Shown: piece by piece, positions 7,516-15,256 of the stretch
Numbering within the stretch: the stretch's first letter is position 1
Layout of the letters: each line of letters opens with the position of its first letter
From: Gammaproteobacteria bacterium HGW-Gammaproteobacteria-11
GTDB taxonomy: Bacteria; Pseudomonadota; Gammaproteobacteria; Pseudomonadales; Pseudomonadaceae
Reading direction: 5' to 3'
Assembly: GCA_002840055.1 (NCBI GenBank)
Contig: PGZJ01000002.1
Coordinates: forward strand, 248,001-312,000
Length of the DNA stretch: 64,000 nucleotides
Position numbers and translations under genes: made by a program
Notes under the pieces: generated by a model
Seen by the model: only the letters and a program-made list of their open reading frames with translations
Told to the model about the DNA's origin: nothing
Database searches by the model: none

Positions 7516-9398
7516 AAACTGCGCTCCGCTCCGCCACTGGGGTAACGAAAGCGGAGAAATTTCTGTGCATTACTGACAACCTGAAAAGCCTCTTTAAGAC
7601 TGTGTCGCTCTGCGGCCATGAGGGCCTCAGGCTCAATGTAGTTGTTCGGTTCCTCGCCATGTTCCAGCTGCCAGGCCTGATGACGAATACGTACGCTGGA
7701 CAGGCACTCCAGCGCCGCACGTAGACCGGCAATAGCCTCACTGGTCAGGAGTTTGGTCTTGGCAATATCGTCCAGGCGATCACTGCTGTTTTGTGCCAGT
7801 GAGCCACAGGCCAGCGCATGCACCCGAATCAAGTCAGTCAGTGGCGCCGTACCGCGGCCCTTGAGGTTAATGATGTTGTTCTGTTTACCGTCCTTTTCCA
7901 TGACAAAGGTGCGGAAAAAGCCCAGTGGTGGCGTCCGGTTGAGCGCATTGCGTGCCAGACTAGCCAGAAAAGCCGGACTCTTGCTGGCCTGCTCGGCAAC
8001 CTGTTGTTGCAGTTGAATAACCAGTTCGGGTTCACCGTGAACCGGGTCAAGATCAAAGAAAATGCTGCTATTGAGCAACGTTTGAGGATTGGGTTTAGCG
8101 ATCCAGTCCCGGAAGTAACCTTGCCAGACCCTGAGCGGTTGTCGCCACTCAGGGTTGGTCGCCATGATCCCGCCTTTGCAGTAGCTGTAACCACAAGCGG
8201 CCAGACCATCGCTGACGCGGGCAGCCAATTGCATGAAGTAGTCATCATGGATCGCAGGGTCAAAACGGTTATCCAGAACCAGTGCGTTGTCCTGGTCGGT
8301 GACGATCAACTGCTCATCCCGCGCCATCGAACCCAGCGCCATAAAGCAGTAGGGGATAGGTGCTGGACCCAGTTCAAGCTCGGCCAGCTCAATCAATCGC
8401 TGTGTCAGATTGCGACCGATACTCGACATCGCTCGCCCAATCATATTAGCCGTGGACGCTTCCTTGGCCATGCGTGCAAAGGTCGCCTGAACGTCGGGCA
8501 GCAAGTCTTGCAACGCATTCGCCGAAGTACAGTTAAAAATGCTGTTGACCAAATAGAGGCTACTTTGGGTTTCAAAGCGAATGATATCGGCAAGATTGAT
8601 GACGCCCATTGCCCTCTCGCGACGGACAATCGGCAAGTGATGGATATTGAAGCGCAACATGGTCAGCATGGCGTCAAACACCGAGTCCGTATCCTGCAGA
8701 GTGACCGGGTTGGCCGTCATGACCTCACCGATAGGCACGTCGTAACCCAAGCCCTGGGCAATCACCCGATTACGAAAGTCACGGTCAGTCATAATGCCGA
8801 CCATGCTCGGCTCAACCGAACCGTCCGCTGTCTCCGCCATAATCAACAATGAGGACACACTGGCCTCACTCATGGCTTGAGCCGCGGCCTGCACCGTGCA
8901 GCTCGCAGACACACTGACGGCGCGTCTGTTAAGCAGCTTGCTGACACGCACCTGCATACGCTCCGCCGCCTCATCCTGAGCAGCCACCGCTTTTTGCAAG
9001 CGGCTCTGGCCTTCGGCCTCGACAAAGTCAGCGAAATGCACAAAATGCTCGCACAACTGATGAAACAGCTGCTCCGGGATCAGGTAAATCAAGGCATCTT
9101 CCAATGCCTTGGCAGGAAAGCGCACACGGTTACTGCGTAGCAGGCCAAACTGACCAAAGATGTCGCCTTCACTCAGCCGGTTATACAGCTCGCCATTGCG
9201 CCGGTAGACCTCAACCGCGCCGCTGCGGATATAGTGCAGATGAAAGATCGGTTGATCGAAGACCACAATCTCGCTGCCGGCCTGGAAATAGCGGATTTCA
9301 ATCTGACCCGCAATCCGTTCCAGCTCTTCTTCGGGCAGTTGCTCGAAAGGGGGAAAGCGACTTAAGTGATCTCGAATCTCGATAAGCTCAATCTGCAT
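7512..9398 (-). CDS. cNMP-binding / CBS-pair / DUF294 nucleotidyltransferase-like protein
   Basis: A 628-residue multidomain cytoplasmic protein. Residues of about 10-130 form a cyclic-nucleotide-binding fold (FEQLPEEELERIAGQI, GDIFGQFGLL). Residues of about 155-280 form two CBS motifs (GIMTDRDFRNRVIAQGL, HHLPIVRRERAMGVINLADI). A nucleotidyltransferase-like DUF294 domain follows with GSMARDEQLIVTDQDNAL. The C-terminal domain continues to GSLAQNSSDRLDDIAKTKLL. The GS and D-x-D motif suggests GlnD-type uridylyltransferase ancestry. It probably senses an adenine nucleotide or cNMP and modifies an unknown partner. It is coupled to the exonuclease gene downstream. Confidence 0.86.
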   Translation of the reverse strand: MQIELIEIRDHLSRFPPFEQLPEEELERIAGQIEIRYFQAGSEIVVFDQPIFHLHYIRSGAVEVYRRNGELYNRLSEGDIFGQFGLLRSNRVRFPAKALEDALIYLIPEQLFHQLCEHFVHFADFVEAEGQSRLQKAVAAQDEAAERMQVRVSKLLNRRAVSVSASCTVQAAAQAMSEASVSSLLIMAETADGSVEPSMVGIMTDRDFRNRVIAQGLGYDVPIGEVMTANPVTLQDTDSVFDAMLTMLRFNIHHLPIVRRERAMGVINLADIIRFETQSSLYLVNSIFNCTSANALQDLLPDVQATFARMAKEASTANMIGRAMSSIGRNLTQRLIELAELELGPAPIPYCFMALGSMARDEQLIVTDQDNALVLDNRFDPAIHDDYFMQLAARVSDGLAACGYSYCKGGIMATNPEWRQPLRVWQGYFRDWIAKPNPQTLLNSSIFFDLDPVHGEPELVIQLQQQVAEQASKSPAFLASLARNALNRTPPLGFFRTFVMEKDGKQNNIINLKGRGTAPLTDLIRVHALACGSLAQNSSDRLDDIAKTKLLTSEAIAGLRAALECLSSVRIRHQAWQLEHGEEPNNYIEPEALMAAERHSLKEAFQVVSNAQKFLRFRYPSGGAERSL

Positions 9399-9546
9399 GA
9401 CAATCCTGTTGGTAACGTGATTGGAATACTCTTGAATTCAAGAGAAGCGATAACAACCTCATTCGGCAAATGGATAAAGCGCTAACCCACATGGTACTGA
9501 CACCCTGGCCCCGGGGGAAATCCAACCCCTCATGGCGCGGTGGCTG

Positions 9547-9969
9547 TCAGAGCACCTTGAACAGGGCAAGAAAAACCAGCACCAACATCAACATGACCAA
9601 GACCACGCCAAACATGAACAGTCGTCGCCGGGTTGGAACATGGTTCGATCCGGTGTGAATCAAGGCGTGTACAACCCGGCTCAGCACAAACAGACCGGCA
9701 AGCAAGAGAGCAATCAGGTCTACTCCATTCAAGGCCCACAACAGCACAGCAAGCACATAGAAGAGGACCGGCACCTCGAATTGATTGCGGATGCAGTTGT
9801 TCACCAGGATCACATCCACCGGCCAGGCGTCATCAAAAATACCGCGCCTGGACTCGTCTACCCGCCCTTCCCTTGCCGCTTTGCGCTTTCTGGCACTGAG
9901 CAGAAAATACAGTGCCAACGTCAGCAATATCTGCAAAGCCACAGGGAAGAAAATCAGATAATTATTCAT
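9547..9969 (-). CDS. MAPEG family membrane protein
   Basis: About 140 residues with four predicted membrane helices: FFPVALQILLTLALYFLL; FEVPVLFYVLAVLLWAL; LIALLLAGLFVLSRVVHAL; FMFGVVLVMLMLVLVFLAL. The motif NCIRNQFEVPVLFY is the MAPEG signature (membrane-associated proteins in eicosanoid and glutathione metabolism). Bacterial members may have glutathione transferase activity, but most are uncharacterised. An ATG at 9996 lies within the 79-bp repeat and is less likely than the ATG at 9969, which begins MNNYLIFF. Confidence 0.8.
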   Translation of the reverse strand: MNNYLIFFPVALQILLTLALYFLLSARKRKAAREGRVDESRRGIFDDAWPVDVILVNNCIRNQFEVPVLFYVLAVLLWALNGVDLIALLLAGLFVLSRVVHALIHTGSNHVPTRRRLFMFGVVLVMLMLVLVFLALFKVL

Positions 9970-9980
9970 TGTTATCCGCC

Positions 9981-10059
9981 TGAAGTCCGGTTGCACAATC
10001 TGATCGGGCGCCTGCGCGGTTCAGCGCGGTGCAGTATGAACGGCGATAAAACATCATTG
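9981..10059. repeat. 79-bp dispersed repeat, copy 2
   Basis: This is the second copy of the 79-bp element found at 3973-4051, with 76 of 79 identical bases. It fills the gap between the stop of the GFA-family gene (overlapping its last two codons) and the start of the MAPEG gene, and so forms the MAPEG leader. On the minus strand it still encodes most of the 26-residue tail of the kinase-like protein, but not as part of a gene here. Confidence 0.85.
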
Positions 10060-10467
10060 CTGCTCTGGCGGCACATAGGCACCGGGGAATCTGGGCAGAT
10101 CATCGGTCAGCTCAAACCAGTTCGCCTTTGACGCTGCATAAAAGTGGGCAATGACCTGGGTTGCAAGCTCGCCATCGATAGTGCCGGCTCTGACCCGCAG
10201 CACCTCTGGCAAATCGACCCGCTTGCTGAACAGCGGCGAGCCACAGCCGGTGCAGAACACCCGCTGCTTACCCGGTGACGACTCGTATGAGCCCAGCTGA
10301 TCAGCCCCCGACAGCAGCCGGTAGGCAGACACCGGGACGGGGATATTGGCGGCAAAGGCCGAACCTTGTGCCTTGCGACACTGCCCGCAGTGGCAAATCT
10401 GAATGGGCTCCAGCGCAGCGTCAATTTCAAAGCTCACGGCACCGCACAAGCAACTACCTGTATACAT
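10054..10467 (-). CDS. GFA-family (glutathione-dependent formaldehyde-activating-like) protein
   Basis: A 137-residue beta-rich zinc protein. Cysteine motifs are in the family order: CLCGAVSFE (residues 6-8), CHCGQCRKAQGSAFA (about 32-46) and FCTGCGSPLF (about 72-81). GFA proteins resemble S-hydroxymethylglutathione synthase and Mss4-fold proteins; most are uncharacterised. The C-terminus (PRFPGAYVPPEQQ) overlaps the end of repeat copy 2. The next gene upstream on this strand is a small membrane protein. Confidence 0.85.
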   Translation of the reverse strand: MYTGSCLCGAVSFEIDAALEPIQICHCGQCRKAQGSAFAANIPVPVSAYRLLSGADQLGSYESSPGKQRVFCTGCGSPLFSKRVDLPEVLRVRAGTIDGELATQVIAHFYAASKANWFELTDDLPRFPGAYVPPEQQ

Positions 10468-10531
10468 GATCTTTCCTTAGCAGAGACGACATCACAGCGT
10501 GTATGGCTAGCGACGGCAAGGGGGCTGGCAC

Positions 10532-10864
10532 TCAACGCATCAGCAGCGGCGCAAACAGGACCAGCCAGAACAACACCAGTATTACCCCGACCAGCCACCC
10601 TGCCTGCCTGGCACTGCGGGCAAAGAACACCAGTGGCATCAGGCCGATAACGCAGAGCACCAGACCATAGTGTTGTGCATCATCGCCGAATAACGGGCCT
10701 GCAAGGCCGAAGCGAGTCCAGCGCTCAGGGGCATAGGCCGACAACAGACTCAGCAGGCCTACACCCGAGACCACCATGAACATCAGCGCAGCAAGGAGAC
10801 GGACCAGCAAGGGCTGGCTTTTTACTGAACCCTGCAGCTTCTGTTCTGGTTCTTGTTGGCGCAT
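10532..10864 (-). CDS. Small membrane protein of unknown function
   Basis: A 110-residue protein with three hydrophobic segments: LLVRLLAALMFMVVSGVGLL, YGLVLCVIGLMPLVFFA and AGWLVGVILVLFWLVLFAPLL. The N-terminus is polar (MRQQEPEQKLQ). I do not recognise a family. The ATG at 10864 is preferred over a GTG one codon upstream. It is followed by a 64-base gap to the GFA gene on the same strand. Confidence 0.55.
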   Translation of the reverse strand: MRQQEPEQKLQGSVKSQPLLVRLLAALMFMVVSGVGLLSLLSAYAPERWTRFGLAGPLFGDDAQHYGLVLCVIGLMPLVFFARSARQAGWLVGVILVLFWLVLFAPLLMR

Positions 10865-10964
10865 CACGGGCTCTCAGGCGGTTTTGTCGACATACTGAGC
10901 AATAGACCGGTTCGACACGCCCGTCAATCCGTCTGCCAGCCCGCTAAACGTCAGCCGCTAAATA

Positions 10965-11660
10965 TCACGCCAGTTTTGGCAGAAAAGAGGTATCCATGTG
11001 GTATTTCTTGGGATTGTTACGATCGATATAAACCGTGATCTTGTCTGTTGGTATATGGCTTGAAGGGTCGAACCAGATGTTATTGCTTTTGAAAATGTGC
11101 AGCTCTGAGGTCATCGGGTTTATCCAATGGGCCAACACCTGGAAAGGACAGTTCCCATTAACCTGAATCCCTGTATTCAACTGAACACCCTGGTAATCGG
11201 CCTGAATCCGGGTGCCGTTGACTTTAAGGTTGTTGGCCTGGCGCACGCTCAAGGCACCAGACAACATAAAACCGCCACCCAGAATAAAGAACAGGCCGCC
11301 CAATCCACCCGTAATACTGGCACCACCCCACAGTGAGAAGAAGCCCTTGATCCTGGCGCTATTGGGGTTTGCCGGGGAGTACAACACCTCAACCTGCTCC
11401 CCTGTGGCGTAACTGGGTGGGTTGCTGCCCGCGGTTGAGGTGAACTCAATGACCTCGCCATCCTGAGTGGCAAATCGAACCACCGGGCGGTAAGTAACAG
11501 AGTCAGTTGAACGCGATGGCGTAAGCGCCGTTACCACACCCTCGGCGGTGGCCGCATCAGCAAGAAAGGACTGGGTATTCTGGTACAAAAAGAAAGCACC
11601 CAGCAGAAGTGCAATACCCAGCAGGGTGAAGCCATATTTGATGATGGTTAAAATTTTCAC
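10965..11660 (-). CDS. DUF3592 membrane protein
   Basis: A 231-residue protein with an N-terminal membrane helix (ITIIKYGFTLLGIALLLGAFFLY), a DUF3592 domain (AEGVVTALTPSRS, TYRPVVRFATQDGEVIEFTS, YATGEQVEVLYSPANPNSA) and a second membrane segment (LGGLFFILGGGFMLSGAL). The C-terminal half repeats a related beta pattern ending FWFDPSSHIPTDKITVYID-like residues. The role is unknown. The start is GTG at 11660, after GGGACATAGA. The gene is monocistronic as far as can be seen. Confidence 0.75.
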   Translation of the reverse strand: MKILTIIKYGFTLLGIALLLGAFFLYQNTQSFLADAATAEGVVTALTPSRSTDSVTYRPVVRFATQDGEVIEFTSTAGSNPPSYATGEQVEVLYSPANPNSARIKGFFSLWGGASITGGLGGLFFILGGGFMLSGALSVRQANNLKVNGTRIQADYQGVQLNTGIQVNGNCPFQVLAHWINPMTSELHIFKSNNIWFDPSSHIPTDKITVYIDRNNPKKYHMDTSFLPKLA

Positions 11661-11848
11661 TCTATGTCCCTATATTGAGTTTTGATACGTGGTGATCGGG
11701 CGGGCTATAGCCAGGAAAAGACATCGTCACCCTTTCCTGCCAGCACATCCCTGTTAATCGGCTCGATCCGTTACTGCTGGTCGGGCGTAATGATGACAGC
11801 ACAAACCCTGAGCGGCAAACGACAAGCGCGCTAGCCTGATCAAACCGC

Positions 11849-12052
11849 TCAGGGCAACGGCCCTATACGAGACAGCCATGAAGGGGCGCACGCATAGGCA
11901 GAATAAATCAGGTTGCCGCCCAGCAACGCCAGTCCCGACCCGACAAGGACGACCCAGTGCCATGCTGCGTCACTGCAGAGCAGCACATAGGCACCCACGC
12001 CCAGCAGAAACACACCGAAAACCGTCGAGAACAGGCGCTCCATCTTGTTCAC
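11849..12052 (-). CDS. Small two-helix membrane protein
   Basis: About 67 residues with two hydrophobic segments (FSTVFGVFLLGVGAYVLLC; WVVLVGSGLALLGGNLIY). GGAGG at 12057-12061 is 4 bases before a GTG at 12052 and 13 bases before an ATG at 12043; either may be the start. No family recognised. It lies 20 bases downstream of the DUF2007 gene on the same strand and may be cotranscribed with it. Confidence 0.5.
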   Translation of the reverse strand: MNKMERLFSTVFGVFLLGVGAYVLLCSDAAWHWVVLVGSGLALLGGNLIYSAYACAPSWLSRIGPLP

Positions 12053-12072
12053 ATAACCTCCAATGCAGCTTG

Positions 12073-12468
12073 TCAGGTCTTGGAAACAGCCCCGCAGGCG
12101 TTGCATTTGATACCCTCTCTCACCGGGAAAAGAGGAAAGTTCAAACCCAGAAAAACCAGAAAGGCCCAGCGCCGCCCTATTTGATAAAACGCGGTGTCCT
12201 GGCTGCCGCAGTGGGGACAGGTTTGCGCAGACTCGCCTACTTCCTCAGCCAGATCCTGCTCCCGGTCCTCGTTCAGAATGCTGGCGGCGGCCTCCGCAAA
12301 AGCTTCCGGCACCTGCAGCCGCACGCCACCCAGAGCATCCGAATACAGCCACTGCATATTGATGGTGTGCTCATCGGCCACAAAGGCCGGTATGCCCTCC
12401 GAGTCCAACAGCGCTCGGGCTATATGGGCTTCATAGGGCAAGCTGTAACGTGCAACGGTAACAAGCAT
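12073..12468 (-). CDS. DUF2007-type signal-transducing protein with zinc ribbon
   Basis: A 131-residue protein. The N-terminal 75 residues are a DUF2007 ferredoxin-like domain (RYSLPYEAHIARALLDSEGI, then DALGGVRLQVPEAFAEAAAS). The C-terminus carries CPHCGS and, 35 residues later, CNACG, a likely zinc ribbon interrupted by a hydrophobic stretch (WAFLVFLGLNFPLFP). Proteins of this kind are widespread in Proteobacteria with unknown function. ATG at 12468. Confidence 0.75.
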   Translation of the reverse strand: MLVTVARYSLPYEAHIARALLDSEGIPAFVADEHTINMQWLYSDALGGVRLQVPEAFAEAAASILNEDREQDLAEEVGESAQTCPHCGSQDTAFYQIGRRWAFLVFLGLNFPLFPVREGIKCNACGAVSKT

Positions 12469-12563
12469 GGAAACCTTAATTAAGTCGTAGCGGCGAACGG
12501 CAGCCGGGTTTCAGCTTCACAACGCCGGTTTTTATCCTTGGTCCAGTTAAAGCCCCCAGCAGC

Positions 12564-13682
12564 TCACACATCCTCGCCGTCCTTACCCAGGGCAGCACCC
12601 CAGCCCTCCCGCGTCATCAAGCCGCGGTGATGGAAGAACACCAGCTGAGCAAAACGCCGGAACAAGCTATTGCCAAAGGTAAACTCGATCAGTGAATTAG
12701 GTACGCCGTAATTGGCTACTCTGCGCAACTGGCGTTTGAAGCGGTAATGCGGTGACGCCGCCAGCAGGGCCTGCTCCGGACTTTGCGTACCGCCGCCCAG
12801 GTGAGCAGCCACCGCGCGCCCAGCCAAACCACCCAGTTCGAGCGCCTTGTGTATGCCACCGGCCGTCAGCGGTGACACCATGCCAGCGGCATCACCCACA
12901 ATCAGCGCACGGTTTTTGGCGATAGGTTTGACCACACCGCCAACCGGTATCAGACCACCGCGCCGCTCAAGCGGTTGCATGGTTGAGAAGTCACAGAGTG
13001 GCCGCAATTTCTCGATCAGCTTTTCAACTGACAGATGAGCAGGATGGCGACATGCCAGGCCAACCTGGGTAATACCCACCCCCGGAACAACCCAGGCGAT
13101 ATAGCCCGGTGCCAGATCAGAATCAACAAACACATGCAGAAAACGCTCATCCAGATGGGCATGGCCAGCAAACTCCATTTCCATGCCAATCAAAAACTCA
13201 CTGTTGGTGCCCAGACCGAAATGACTGGCTACCGCTGAGCGCGCACCGTCGGCCCCAACCAGAGCGCGGGTCAGCAGATCCTGCTCCGGCAAATACAGAC
13301 CATCAGCCCGCTCTTCTGCACCCTGAAAGCGCGACCTGGTGCGCAGGGTCACGTTGTCTTTCTTCAACAGCTCGTCGGCCATCCAGCGCAGCAAACCCGG
13401 TGTATCAGCGGCGAGAAAGGCGTAACCATCCGAGAACAGATCAAAACTGCGCAGCGAGGGTGAGTACAAACGCACACCGCGTACTGGCCGTACCAGAGAG
13501 GCTGGGATCTCCGGCAACTGCTCCACCGCTTCCTGTACAAGAATGCCGGTAGTATGCGGACGATGCCCGACCTCCGGCTTGGCCTCAAGAACAGTGACAG
13601 ACAGGCCGTTTGAAACGGCAGCCGACGCACAGGCAAGGCCGGCATAGGAGGCACCCACCACGCATAAATCAGTTTTGTGCAC
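12564..13682 (-). CDS. FAD-dependent oxidoreductase, geranylgeranyl-reductase-like
   Basis: About 372 residues. The N-terminus (DLCVVGASYAGLACASAA) is a dinucleotide-binding motif of the GxGxxG type with the second glycine replaced by Ser (GASYAG). Further family motifs are GADGARSAVA near residue 185 and VGDAAGMVSPLTAGGIHKAL near residue 280, characteristic of p-hydroxybenzoate hydroxylase and geranylgeranyl reductase families. The substrate may be an isoprenoid or aromatic compound; it is not determinable. The start is taken as GTG at 13682, downstream of GAAGGGAT; the open frame upstream to 13841 has no family similarity. Confidence 0.75.
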   Translation of the reverse strand: MHKTDLCVVGASYAGLACASAAVSNGLSVTVLEAKPEVGHRPHTTGILVQEAVEQLPEIPASLVRPVRGVRLYSPSLRSFDLFSDGYAFLAADTPGLLRWMADELLKKDNVTLRTRSRFQGAEERADGLYLPEQDLLTRALVGADGARSAVASHFGLGTNSEFLIGMEMEFAGHAHLDERFLHVFVDSDLAPGYIAWVVPGVGITQVGLACRHPAHLSVEKLIEKLRPLCDFSTMQPLERRGGLIPVGGVVKPIAKNRALIVGDAAGMVSPLTAGGIHKALELGGLAGRAVAAHLGGGTQSPEQALLAASPHYRFKRQLRRVANYGVPNSLIEFTFGNSLFRRFAQLVFFHHRGLMTREGWGAALGKDGEDV

Positions 13683-13752
13683 GTATTTTATCCCTTCGCC
13701 TCTGGCTGGCCTGGATGGAGGAGTGATTATCGATGCTGACCCTGCTTGCCTA

Positions 13753-14061
13753 CTAATGGACCTCAAAGTACGGAAGGCCCTCAGGGTCAAGCAAGCAGCC
13801 ATAAAAGGCCACAGTGAAGCGATTGAGTTCCGCTGTGTCATCCTGATTATTCAAAAAATCACGCCAGTTGCTGCTCTCCATGCAGGCTTTGGTCTGTGTT
13901 TTGACTGCAGTAATACAGGCCTCTTCGTCGTCACAGAGCTTGACCAGCTGGTACTCCAGGGTTTTTCTGAAGACAAACTCTTCTGTGTTCTCAACGCTGC
14001 ACGCAGTCAGCAACAACAGACAAAACAAAATAGCCAGTGTGCGCATAACCGTCCTTGTCAT
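13753..14061 (-). CDS. Small lipoprotein, unknown function
   Basis: A 102-residue protein with a type II signal peptide: hydrophobic LAILFCLLLLTAC, lipobox LTAC, then a mature domain with four further cysteines (CDDEEACITAVKTQTKAC, GCLLDPEG), suggesting disulfides in the periplasm. ATG at 14061 is preceded by AGGA with 7-base spacing; a second ATG is at 14046. I do not recognise the family. Confidence 0.6.
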   Translation of the reverse strand: MTRTVMRTLAILFCLLLLTACSVENTEEFVFRKTLEYQLVKLCDDEEACITAVKTQTKACMESSNWRDFLNNQDDTAELNRFTVAFYGCLLDPEGLPYFEVH

Positions 14062-14100
14062 GGATAAGTCCTGTTGATCGGTAAAGTCAAAATACCTTCG

Positions 14101-14622
14101 TTATAACCCCGCACCCGTAGGGCGATGCATTAACGGATTCAGCTCATGGTATTCGCCGGGCTGATTGAACTCACGTTTTTGCCCGTCAAAGGCATCATAC
14201 AGCGCCCTATGCCTTGCCAGCCCGTACTCATCAAGGCGCGTTTCATAGGCGCTGACCCAATCAATCAGGTTGTTCAGGTTGGCATCCTGTTCTGCTTTGG
14301 AGCTGAATTTCTCAGGCTCCCAGGGCCGCGCTCGACAGTGGGCAATACAAGCATCCACCCCGGGATTCAAAAACAGCAATTGATCACAGGCCGGCAACAC
14401 AGGCTCGATGATATCGGCGTAGCAGCCCTCGATTACCCAGTGCGCATTGTGACTGATAAACGCCCTTACATCCGCAATACTGTCCGCCAGCGGGCGCCTC
14501 TGGGCGCCACCCTGAAAGGCCACCTCATCCAGTGACAGACGAGCCGCAGGCTGCCTGGTCAGGAGCTGCCGTGCCAGGGTGCTTTTGCCAGACCCGGCGT
14601 TACCTAGAATAATGATTCTCAC
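14101..14622 (-). CDS. P-loop adenylate-kinase-like ATPase (topology-modulation/FlaR-type)
   Basis: A 173-residue protein. Walker A is ILGNAGSGKSTLARQL at residues 4-19. The short helical lid and the SLDEVAFQGG and WVIEGCYADIIEP elements fit the shikimate/adenylate-kinase-like proteins often annotated FlaR or DNA topology modulation protein. The enzymatic substrate is unknown. The start is GTG at 14622. It is 5 bases from the stop of the upstream lipoprotein gene, so the two likely share a transcript. Confidence 0.72.
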   Translation of the reverse strand: MRIIILGNAGSGKSTLARQLLTRQPAARLSLDEVAFQGGAQRRPLADSIADVRAFISHNAHWVIEGCYADIIEPVLPACDQLLFLNPGVDACIAHCRARPWEPEKFSSKAEQDANLNNLIDWVSAYETRLDEYGLARHRALYDAFDGQKREFNQPGEYHELNPLMHRPTGAGL

Positions 14623-14627
14623 CCTGC

Positions 14628-15065
14628 TTACCTCTCAGTAGCTGGGTCACTGACAGGCCGCCATTGGCCATTGACCGCATCCCGGGTAAAGCGCGCCTGA
14701 CTACGCGGAAAGCACGCGCCAGACAGCTCAGCAAAGTCGCCACTGGCTCTTGAATGGATGACATAGTCGAGCACCGCCGTCTGCGTCGCAAACACAAGCA
14801 CATTATGGCCATCTGAATGCAGCACATCGGTATGCTCACCCACATGCCAGTCAAAGCCCAGCGCCTCGGCTGATCCTTCGTTGTAGGGACCAAAAAAGCA
14901 CAGCTGGGACCAGTCATTACCCGCTAGCTGCGTAAAGTCTACGGCGCTGTATTCCGACGCTTGAAGCTGCTGATCAATTGATGTGCTCAGCTCATTGGCA
15001 ACATAAGCCGGATCAGAGCAGGCGGCCAATAAACAGGCTGAAAACAAGAAGGGGATTTTAGGCAT
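14628..15065 (-). CDS. Putative lipoprotein, unknown function
   Basis: About 145 residues from ATG 15065. Type II signal peptide: MPKIPFLFSACLLAAC, lipobox LAAC. The mature part (QLCFFGPYNEGSAEALGFDW, VFATQTAVLDYVIHSRAS) has no domain I recognise. An alternative start at 15122 would add 19 residues ahead of the signal peptide and is unlikely. The P-loop gene follows 5 bases downstream. Confidence 0.58.
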   Translation of the reverse strand: MPKIPFLFSACLLAACSDPAYVANELSTSIDQQLQASEYSAVDFTQLAGNDWSQLCFFGPYNEGSAEALGFDWHVGEHTDVLHSDGHNVLVFATQTAVLDYVIHSRASGDFAELSGACFPRSQARFTRDAVNGQWRPVSDPATER

Positions 15066-15256
15066 GGCTGAGCGTCCAGTTTGCGATAGGGGTGCGACGT
15101 AGTTAGGGCTCGCCGCTAGCATTTATCGTGCTGGGACGACCCTTGTCAATATTGAAGCGCCGTACCCACATATCAGCTTCCTGGACGTTCCACTCAAAGC
15201 AAAATATATCTGAGCGGCACTCTATTGCCCCGAATGCATGCTGCCTTCAGGCCGTT

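Noticed and set aside
7818-8852. Plus-strand 344-codon frame opposite the cNMP/CBS gene
   Set aside because: Shadow of a well-conserved gene; rich in R, Q and H with no domain.
15123-15256. Additional gene between the lipoprotein and the Cys/His/Asn protein
   Set aside because: Only short frames without start signals; probably just the 3' end of one gene and the leader of the other.
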